Below are positions 57,835-64,000 of a stretch of 64,000 bases of DNA, one piece after another. Below the pieces are notes generated by a model that worked only from the letters and a program-made list of their open reading frames with translations, did no database searches and was not told the origin of the DNA. Location: the NCBI RefSeq assembly GCF_900105475.1, contig NZ_LT629777.1:3286001-3350000 (forward strand). Reading direction: 5' to 3'. This DNA is from Pseudomonas asplenii (lineage in GTDB: Bacteria > Pseudomonadota > Gammaproteobacteria > Pseudomonadales > Pseudomonadaceae). The first letter of the stretch is position 1, and each line of letters opens with the position of its first letter. The translations under genes and the position numbers were made by a program.

Positions 57835-58677
57835 CTAAGGGTATATGGGCAGTTCTTCATTTGAGAGATACTCTATGAACTCTTCATTTTCGAGCACCGA
57901 CAAGTAGAAGATATACTCCCAAGAGTTTTTAGTTGGGTACTCCAGCTCCTCGCACTTGGATTCGATAGCGTCAAACACATCCTGTCCTTTTCGTCTTCTA
58001 ATACTTGAGTGGCGAATTAGTCTTATGTTTTCGGCTTTGAAAAAATTTACGTAGCGCTTTTCGATTTCAAGCTCTCGCATGTGTGAGGTAATAAGCTTGA
58101 GGCGCCAACCCGTCCAGCGTGGGTGAGGGCTTAAAATAAAAGACGGCTGATTAAAAGGTGGTGAAATCTTTAATGTCAGGATCTGAAACTCAGTAAACTT
58201 ATGAAAATACGGATGAATAAAAAACTGGGGCTCTTTCTTATTTCCGGTTTTTTCACCTTTTAGTCCTTGGCACTTTGTGCACATTGGGCTTAAATTAGCT
58301 GGGGTTATACTAAAGTGAGGGTATTTCGCCTTGGGGAGATAATGGTCGAGGGTAGTTGGAGATCCTATATTTCCACAGGCCGGACAGAGCTTGAGTAAAT
58401 GCTCATCTCGTAAGCTTTTTAGCATAATGCCCTGTGAAGATTCTTCGGCAGGGTAGTCATAAAGGTTTAAAAATTTAACCTTATGGGCATCAATTGCGGG
58501 CCATGTTGGAACCAGATTGGGAGTTCCACCATGCGTTACGTAGACTGAAACTCTCGACCTCCACTCTGCAGAGATGCTGTTGAAGTAAGCGCGATTAATT
58601 CCATTTTGCCGCTCTTGGATAGCCTTATCAAGCATTTGCATGCTACAAAAGTCAGGCTTAGTTAATCGCATCACCAT
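57835..58677 (-). CDS. HNH endonuclease, partner of the ABC-type ATPase (Septu-like)
   Basis: A 280-residue protein with an HNH nuclease at about residues 96-145: CPACG, then TLDHYLPKAKYPHFSITPAN and MCTKCQGLKGEKTGN, giving two CxxC zinc pairs around the HNH. The N-terminal 95 and C-terminal 130 residues are of unknown fold. ATG 58677 overlaps the ATPase stop (ATG..TGA), as in coupled ATPase/HNH defence pairs such as PtuA-PtuB. A second ATG at 58671 is possible. Low GC, and it is the last gene of the minus-strand defence operon. Confidence 0.85.
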   Translation of the reverse strand: MVMRLTKPDFCSMQMLDKAIQERQNGINRAYFNSISAEWRSRVSVYVTHGGTPNLVPTWPAIDAHKVKFLNLYDYPAEESSQGIMLKSLRDEHLLKLCPACGNIGSPTTLDHYLPKAKYPHFSITPANLSPMCTKCQGLKGEKTGNKKEPQFFIHPYFHKFTEFQILTLKISPPFNQPSFILSPHPRWTGWRLKLITSHMRELEIEKRYVNFFKAENIRLIRHSSIRRRKGQDVFDAIESKCEELEYPTKNSWEYIFYLSVLENEEFIEYLSNEELPIYP

Positions 58678-60383
58678 TGATCGTTACCCAATGCTTTAAT
58701 TTGAATGACCATTTCGTCGTTGAGTTCGTCACGACACTCTTCCAGTAACTGCTCAGCCGACCCAAAAGTCTCGACTTGTTGTTTAATCCATTTTTCAAAA
58801 GGCTTTGAAGTGTTTTGATCATTAAAAACATATGAGCTAATTCGTTGATTATCACCTCCAAATGTTTGAAATGGGGGGTTACTGATCGTAAGCCCGTCCC
58901 TGGTGCGCTCGAGTACGTGGACGCAATCAGCAGGCATTTCCCGTACGGTCACGACTGAATGCGTAGCTAATAGTGCTTTTGAATTAAATTCTGCTAGAAT
59001 TTCCTTTAGCATTTCTATGAACTGTATTTCAAGGGTAGGGTGAAGAAAAAGCTCCGGTTCGTCAACGAGGATCAAACTGCTTCTTCTAATTATTCCGAGA
59101 ATATTAATTACGATGTACGTGAATAGTCGTTGTCCCGAGCTAAGTTGAACTGGTTCTCCGTTCTTGAAGAACGTTAGTCCGTCATTTATTTCAACGTACT
59201 TTCTTAGGCCTGTAACCTTTAAGTTAGCGACTTGCGCAGAAGCTATCGGGATAAAGGTCTTCTCAACTCCATTGATGGTGGTCGTGAGATACAATGGATC
59301 GCTTAGTGGTGCGCTGTCAGTATAGAATCTGCTAGCCCTGGTATATTCGCTGACGCAGACGGCAGCAAAGTCAAAGTCAAAGGCAACCCTCAAAACCCTC
59401 TCTGCGACCTCGATTTTTTTTACCCACTTAGGGACATTTATATACAGCTTGTCGTGGTCAAGGCAGTCTAGAAAAGAAGTAACTGCGTTTCGCTTTGGAA
59501 CTGTTTGGGATAGCCTGATTTTGCCCTTTTCAGCGCTCCCTTGGGTGGTAGCTCTTCCTCGGAACCCAAAGTAACGATATGCATCCTGATCTTGGAATTT
59601 TCTCCCGTGAAGATCAACGGGAAACTGTTCGAATGGACTATATGACACTACTACTACTTGACTCAGATTTGGCTGCTTGACAAAGCCGGTCTCCCCAGTT
59701 TCATCTTTATCTATCCAGCTTTTTACGATCTGATGAAGTAGTTGCGATTTACCTGATCCATTCGCTCCAATCAGGACGTTTATATCGTGGGGAAGTGGGC
59801 TATCTGATTGGTATTTTAAGCTAAGAAGAGACGTCTGATTGAAAACGTCGTGGAACCTAAATCCCAAGTCAAGGACTGCAATATCTTGTTTTGCAAAAAT
59901 CTTCCATGTGTCTAGGTAAGATTGGATTGCGCCTCGTTCACGCTGTAGAGAGTCCTTGAATCCTTGGCTTTGGATAAGATCCAGAGAATCTGCATCTTGC
60001 TCGACTCTAACTAACAGGCTGGCGTCTCTGAGCTTTTTAGCAATTTTTCTGGTCGGTGCCGTGCCAAGTAGAGCATCGAGCTGTTCGTAAAAACTTATTT
60101 CTACCGCGACCGAAATATATCGTGTGTCAGGTATCGGGAATTCGCCATCCCAGCCGTTATCTAACAAAGTTTTTAAGTGACTTCTGGTAGATTTCGCGTC
60201 CTCGACGAGGATTTTTATTGAACCTAAGTTGATGGTCTCTCCGTCGACTCTACAGCTTGTCATAAAAGTTGTGCCGTAGCCGTAATCGTCCCAGTCATTA
60301 GATAATAATTCAAGTATGTCCTCATCACCTTCAGGCACATATCTAGAACGACGACTTGCTTTACCTAAGTATATAACTTTCAT
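58671..60383 (-). CDS. ABC/SMC-type ATPase with a novel N-terminal domain (PtuA/OLD-like)
   Basis: A 570-residue ATPase. Residues 1-180 form an unrecognised alpha/beta domain. The ATPase has Walker A GANGSGKSQLLH near 206, an ABC signature-like LSSGQRLFTYIVINI near 411, Walker B LILVDEPELFLHP near 437 and the switch His in LLATHSVVTVREMP near 473. The C-terminal 70 residues are acidic and helical. With the overlapping HNH gene it forms a Septu-like effector pair. The ATG (60383) overlaps the stop of a possible tiny ORF (TAATG). Confidence 0.88.
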   Translation of the reverse strand: MKVIYLGKASRRSRYVPEGDEDILELLSNDWDDYGYGTTFMTSCRVDGETINLGSIKILVEDAKSTRSHLKTLLDNGWDGEFPIPDTRYISVAVEISFYEQLDALLGTAPTRKIAKKLRDASLLVRVEQDADSLDLIQSQGFKDSLQRERGAIQSYLDTWKIFAKQDIAVLDLGFRFHDVFNQTSLLSLKYQSDSPLPHDINVLIGANGSGKSQLLHQIVKSWIDKDETGETGFVKQPNLSQVVVVSYSPFEQFPVDLHGRKFQDQDAYRYFGFRGRATTQGSAEKGKIRLSQTVPKRNAVTSFLDCLDHDKLYINVPKWVKKIEVAERVLRVAFDFDFAAVCVSEYTRASRFYTDSAPLSDPLYLTTTINGVEKTFIPIASAQVANLKVTGLRKYVEINDGLTFFKNGEPVQLSSGQRLFTYIVINILGIIRRSSLILVDEPELFLHPTLEIQFIEMLKEILAEFNSKALLATHSVVTVREMPADCVHVLERTRDGLTISNPPFQTFGGDNQRISSYVFNDQNTSKPFEKWIKQQVETFGSAEQLLEECRDELNDEMVIQIKALGNDQW

Positions 60384-60562
60384 TATGTTCCTTTTAATGA
60401 CGAAAGAGCGTTTAGGTCATCGAGTCGGTTCGGATGAAGAAAAAGCCCACGGACAAGCGTTATAGGCATTATTTTTGACTGGCCTCTTAAGGCGCTGTCG
60501 GTCGTGACAATCTCATCTCTGATTTTCTCAGGGTCGATACTCCTGCCTCTGCGAGGTGTAAT
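60383..60562 (-). CDS. Possible small gene directly upstream of the ATPase (up to 59 aa)
   Basis: An open frame of 59 codons follows an in-frame TAG (60563-60565) and ends with TAA overlapping the ATPase ATG as TAATG. The predicted peptide looks protein-like (DPEKIRDEIVTTDSALRGQS, then LVRGLFLHPNRLDDLNALSS). The only ATG in frame is at 60469 (28 residues). A longer product would need a rare ATT/ATC start, for which AGGAG stands close to an ATC. It could be a coupled small partner, a leader, or the decayed 3' end of a former gene. Confidence 0.4.
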   Translation of the reverse strand: MTPRRGRSIDPEKIRDEIVTTDSALRGQSKIMPITLVRGLFLHPNRLDDLNALSSLKGT

Positions 60563-60592
60563 CTAAAGCTCTTACATCAACTTGAGTGTATC

Positions 60593-60621
60593 TTAAGAGG
60601 AGAAGGTTGGGCTCCTCTTAA
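60593..60621 (-). terminator. Hairpin immediately after hamB
   Basis: Perfect 10-bp inverted repeat TTAAGAGGAG / CTCCTCTTAA with a 9-base loop, 5 bases past the hamB stop. No T-tract. It may partly end or protect the hamAB transcript before the ATPase/HNH genes. Confidence 0.6.
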
Positions 60622-60626
60622 CCACA

Positions 60627-63293
60627 TTATCGACTAGGAAAGCTTCTTTCATCGCGTTGTTTGGTAAGTCCTGAGCGCTCGAGATATCTGCGCAGTAGCG
60701 GCGATAGGCGAGCAGTATTAAACTTCCTCAGCCATTCCTCTAGATTTTCTACATCTTTTGGAAGATCTTTTCGCAGTTTGAGAGCAATGCTACGATTGAT
60801 TCCCAAAGACATAAGCTCAAGAACTCGGGGGTCGTAACTACCCAGCTCAATCATTGATGGGAGGCTTAGGAAGTATGCTAAGGTTTCGTGCTCTTCTTCT
60901 GGTATGCATGCCTTTGTGATGTCACCCCATAATGAAAAATATTTCACAAGCTTGAATGTTATGTTGCTGCTGATGTTTTGAGTCACATGCCTGGCAGCTT
61001 TGTCGACTTTGTTGCGACCGTCCGATTCTTCTGAGTTATTCTCAACAAGGGATTCGCCAAACCCTGTGTAAGCATTATCTAAGTATTTTTCGATGAAATA
61101 TCTATGCGATTTTCCGGACATCCATTGGAATGCATCATAAATTAAGTTTCCAATGCCTATGTAGTCACCGAAACGAGAATTAACTTCAGATTCTATAAAA
61201 AATATCCGGTCGAGTTTCTTGGCAATCTCTTCAAATTGTCCGTAGAAATTTTTGTCCTCAAAGTCAATCTCGTCCGTTGGAGTAAATGCTCTTCGAGAGT
61301 TTGGGTAGCTGGTTGGGATCCAGGCGTAAGGATCTTTTTTAATGCTTCGGTACAGCTCTTCCTGAAGCAACGGGTCAACGTAGGGGTTTTGCCTGAGTAA
61401 ATCAAGAGGGATGGTAAGTTGAACCTGGATGTTGAGAAGCTTCGATTCCAGCTGGTCACGCTGGTGATCTTGTAATTGTGCCGTATTCAAGATTCTATCG
61501 TAATGGACTTTGTCGGAGACGAATAAATGCCTCAGGTAGCATATAGTCGTGTATAAATTCGGACTCTCAAGGTCTGCAAGTATTTGCTCCCTGTCTGAGT
61601 CTGCAAGCCGAATTATTGAATCGGTATGCTTCTGGAGGACAGAAGTTGTATTAGGCTTGATCTTTGTCTTGTCATTATTGGTGAGCCTCTCTTCACCCCA
61701 CTCTTCGTCTTTTACCTCCAGGCAGTACACTTCACCGTATAAATTGGTGCTAATCCTACCTGCTCGACCGATCAAATTTTTGAATTCGAATGGCGTTAAT
61801 GGAGTGGTATCATTCTGGGGAGTAATAATAATTAGTTTGTCTGCAGGGAGGTTTACACCTTGCAAAAGGGTAGATGTACATACCAAGTTGGTGATTTCGC
61901 CTTGAGAATATAAGTCCTCGATTTCTATTCGCGCGATGTCAGGAAGGCCAGCATGGTGAAAGGCTACGCCTTTTTTCAGTGTCCTTATCAGTGAGTAGTC
62001 GGGGTGAATTTCTTCAGCTAAGAACTCAATGAGCTCTGCAATCGCCTCAGACTGACAACTATTTGCTCTGATCGAACTAGGTAGCTTAAGAGCCCAATTC
62101 TCTGCGGTTGTTTTTCGTGGTGCGAAAATAATGCAGCTTTCATCCTGCTTGAGGTTCTGCAGAAATGCGGCGATTGCTTCCCCTTTCTTATTTTTTGCTT
62201 TGGAAAATAGCTTTTTATTTAATATCGTCTGTCCAGATAATACGTTTCCCGTTTGACTAAAGATTCGGTACTCAGCTGAAAGACTCTTGGATAGAAATGT
62301 GATCGCAGCTCTAACCTGGAATACTGGGGTGGCGACGGTTGTCTCGTCCACAAGTTCGAGCCCTGACAGCTCTTTTAACGGTGTAACGATATCCTCAATG
62401 AATGGCCCAGCGAATATGAACTGGCTTTGAGGGAAGCGGGAAACTAATCCATACAGGCAATTCTCGAAAACCATGCCTCGGCCTTCGGCCTCTAAGTTAT
62501 GAATTTCGTCAATAAATATGATTGAAGGGCTTTTTAGTGTCTTATCTTGGAGGAGTTTGTTGCAACGTTCCGGTGTTAAAACGAAAATTATGGACTTTTC
62601 ATAGTTTTCGGGTTGGCGATAGGTGGTATACACATGTGCGAGGTCTTTCAGGTCTGCCTTGAAATCCATGCTGACCTGGTTGATAAGGGCTTTAGTAGGT
62701 ACCACGAAGACTGCGATGGCAGCATTGGCGGTGAGTCTTTCTACAATATACCTTCTTATAATGAATGATTTCCCTGCAGAAGTCGGTGCGGAAATTGCAA
62801 CATTTGAACCGCTTTGGATAGCCGACCAAAGTTTCGCTTGGTAGTCTGTGAACACAAACTCTCCCGAGCTTTTCAGGTTGTGCGTCAGCCTTCCTCTGGT
62901 TGATCCAAGCTCGACATCAAGCAATGTCCCAAAGCTATTATCATATCTACCATTGTTGAAGATGTTAGGAACGTGCTTACTGGACAGCAAATTTCCAGAT
63001 CTTGATTGAAGAACATAGCACGCACGCTGGTATGCCGGGTTTTCCGGAGCATACAAATGAAGTAGTGCGCCGAAAGAGTTGGCTAGGTTCTTCAACGCGT
63101 CAGAGTTGCCCAATGCTATGATTGAGGCAAGCCAGGTTGCGTGCTGAAGCCTATCAACCGGAATACGAATCTGATCGTTCGCTGCCCCGTTCTGTTTGCT
63201 CAAGAACAAGTGTCTTAACAGTTGGTCGTACGTGGCCACAAAATCCACGTCGCGGGACGCTTCCATTGGCAAGCTATCTGAGTCTCGAGACAT
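60627..63293 (-). CDS. hamB: Hachiman helicase HamB
   Basis: An 888-residue superfamily 2 helicase. An N-terminal region (1-150) precedes Walker A in SAPTSAGKSFIIRRY near residue 170, then the DEIH box (IIFIDEIHNLE) near 264, VFAPRK-like IIFAPRKTTAENWA near 395, and motif VI LIGRAGRISTNLYG near 505. A long C-terminal region follows. It starts directly after the HamA stop (TAGATG), so the two are translationally coupled. In Hachiman, HamB senses damaged or altered DNA and controls the HamA nuclease. Low GC. Confidence 0.9.
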   Translation of the reverse strand: MSRDSDSLPMEASRDVDFVATYDQLLRHLFLSKQNGAANDQIRIPVDRLQHATWLASIIALGNSDALKNLANSFGALLHLYAPENPAYQRACYVLQSRSGNLLSSKHVPNIFNNGRYDNSFGTLLDVELGSTRGRLTHNLKSSGEFVFTDYQAKLWSAIQSGSNVAISAPTSAGKSFIIRRYIVERLTANAAIAVFVVPTKALINQVSMDFKADLKDLAHVYTTYRQPENYEKSIIFVLTPERCNKLLQDKTLKSPSIIFIDEIHNLEAEGRGMVFENCLYGLVSRFPQSQFIFAGPFIEDIVTPLKELSGLELVDETTVATPVFQVRAAITFLSKSLSAEYRIFSQTGNVLSGQTILNKKLFSKAKNKKGEAIAAFLQNLKQDESCIIFAPRKTTAENWALKLPSSIRANSCQSEAIAELIEFLAEEIHPDYSLIRTLKKGVAFHHAGLPDIARIEIEDLYSQGEITNLVCTSTLLQGVNLPADKLIIITPQNDTTPLTPFEFKNLIGRAGRISTNLYGEVYCLEVKDEEWGEERLTNNDKTKIKPNTTSVLQKHTDSIIRLADSDREQILADLESPNLYTTICYLRHLFVSDKVHYDRILNTAQLQDHQRDQLESKLLNIQVQLTIPLDLLRQNPYVDPLLQEELYRSIKKDPYAWIPTSYPNSRRAFTPTDEIDFEDKNFYGQFEEIAKKLDRIFFIESEVNSRFGDYIGIGNLIYDAFQWMSGKSHRYFIEKYLDNAYTGFGESLVENNSEESDGRNKVDKAARHVTQNISSNITFKLVKYFSLWGDITKACIPEEEHETLAYFLSLPSMIELGSYDPRVLELMSLGINRSIALKLRKDLPKDVENLEEWLRKFNTARLSPLLRRYLERSGLTKQRDERSFPSR

Positions 63294-64000
63294 CTACTTA
63301 TTCTTCCTTGACGCCTTCGGCTTCGCTTCCTTATGGGGCTCTTTATACTCGAGGCCGTGAATTTGTTTGAACAATGTTTTTTTAAACTTTTCGACACTAC
63401 TCATCGGAATCAGGAAAAATTCCATAAACAGCTTTCTAAGCTCTGCCTGAGTTTCAAGGCGCCCTCTGATATTGGCTATGGCCTCGGAAGAGTGGGCTAA
63501 TATCCATTCGGAGATTAATTCTTCTGCGTGATCTCTGTTAGTTGCTTCTTCTTCAATTTTGTCAATTTTGGCATCATCGTAAATCAGAAGAACAGGGAAA
63601 ATCTTATTGCAGGATTGATATTCTTCAGTTCCGGGGCGGAAAGCTTTAAAAAGGGCGTTTGCCTGAGCTAGGTTGAAATTTTTCGATATGTTGGATCGCG
63701 CAATGAATAGCTCGTGATCAAAAGAACTCGCCATATGGTCTTGATTGAACCGATCTACCGAGTCTAATGAGCTGCTTATCGCGCCACTTAGGCTTTGGTA
63801 GATTTTTGATTCGCCGATCAATATTGCAAGGTTGTCACCTCGTGTTCCAAAAAATATGCCATCACCACCTTTGACTTGGTCGTTCACGTTAGTCAGGAGC
63901 GTGAGTTTATGGCATACCATTGGAGTCTGAAATATTGCTTCAACCAAAAGGTAGAGGATTAGCTCTCCATATTTTCCGTCTTTTACCGGGTTGGTGTTTC
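63294..64000 (-). CDS. hamA: Hachiman nuclease HamA (DUF1837), 5' end outside window
   Basis: The frame is open to the window edge (about 234 codons visible). Visible DUF1837 features: DGKYGELILYLLVEAIF near the edge, then KGGDGIFFGTRGDNLAILIGE ending in ESKIY. This gives the Asp and ExK of a PD-(D/E)xK-type nuclease core. The C-terminal half is helical and ends in a Lys-rich tail. The stop is directly followed by the hamB start. Together they make the two-gene Hachiman anti-phage system; the N-terminus could not be read. Confidence 0.88.
   Translation of the reverse strand, partial: NTNPVKDGKYGELILYLLVEAIFQTPMVCHKLTLLTNVNDQVKGGDGIFFGTRGDNLAILIGESKIYQSLSGAISSSLDSVDRFNQDHMASSFDHELFIARSNISKNFNLAQANALFKAFRPGTEEYQSCNKIFPVLLIYDDAKIDKIEEEATNRDHAEELISEWILAHSSEAIANIRGRLETQAELRKLFMEFFLIPMSSVEKFKKTLFKQIHGLEYKEPHKEAKPKASRKNK

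Overview
The window looks like a chromosomal segment of a fluorescent Pseudomonas (P. fluorescens/P. putida type). The backbone is GC-rich. It carries genus-typical genes: an OprD-family porin, LpxO, AceK, HrpA, a PA3286-type ketoacyl-ACP synthase and 5-oxoprolinase PxpABC. It also has classic Pseudomonas REP/BIME intergenic palindromes (cores such as TTCGCGGGC..GCCCGCGAA). No rRNA, tRNA or CRISPR array was seen.

Layout. (1) 0-4.9 kb, backbone: tail of a membrane protein, pxpA-pxpB-pxpC, then a VWA protein and a MoxR AAA+ ATPase on the minus strand. (2) About 5.0-14.0 kb, an integrated island between moxR and a DUF748 gene. It has a tyrosine integrase at the left edge, a minus-strand operon of at least five small unrecognised genes, and a serine recombinase. 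The first gene of that operon is split by an intact IS66-family element (8945-10963) with perfect 22-bp ends and an 8-bp target duplication. (3) 14.0-45.7 kb, backbone: DUF748, cysK, lpxO, two DMT exporters, aceK, hrpA, a FabH-like synthase, an OprD porin, a FemAB-like protein, an ABC exporter, ppiA, an alpha/beta hydrolase, LysR/azoR, another DMT exporter, a pentonate catabolic cluster, a hexapeptide acetyltransferase and a Nudix hydrolase. The catabolic cluster (36.6-44.1 kb) has a Weimberg-type dehydratase, an FAH-fold dehydratase, a 2-oxoglutarate-semialdehyde dehydrogenase, a LacI regulator and an MFS transporter. A shared TGTTACCGGTAACA operator lies before both transcription units. (4) 45.73-57.8 kb, a mosaic accessory region that begins inside the 3' end of an mscS-type channel gene. 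A second, diverged copy of that 3' end, attached to more of the gene, lies at 54.9-55.5 kb. Between the two copies are an IS3-family element interrupted by an IS110-family element, an asparaginase whose stop codon lies in the IS3 end, an IS66 transposase remnant, a cupin/LysR pair, an IS21 left end with five 23-bp repeats, and a Fic gene truncated by that IS21. To the right of the mscS fragment follow an XRE regulator and three unknown genes. (5) 57.8-64.0 kb, a lower-GC defence island on the minus strand. It holds HamA (DUF1837 nuclease, cut by the window edge) and HamB (helicase), that is Hachiman. Next comes a possible tiny coupled ORF, an ABC-type ATPase and an HNH nuclease that overlaps it, a Septu-like pair.

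How the genes work together. The backbone is mainly housekeeping and nutrient metabolism. The pentonate cluster should convert an aldopentonate to 2-oxoglutarate under LacI control. The right-hand island is an anti-phage locus in which an ATPase/HNH pair, possibly with an undescribed small partner, sits directly downstream of Hachiman. This is the best candidate for something new in the window, together with the unrecognised operon in the integrase island.
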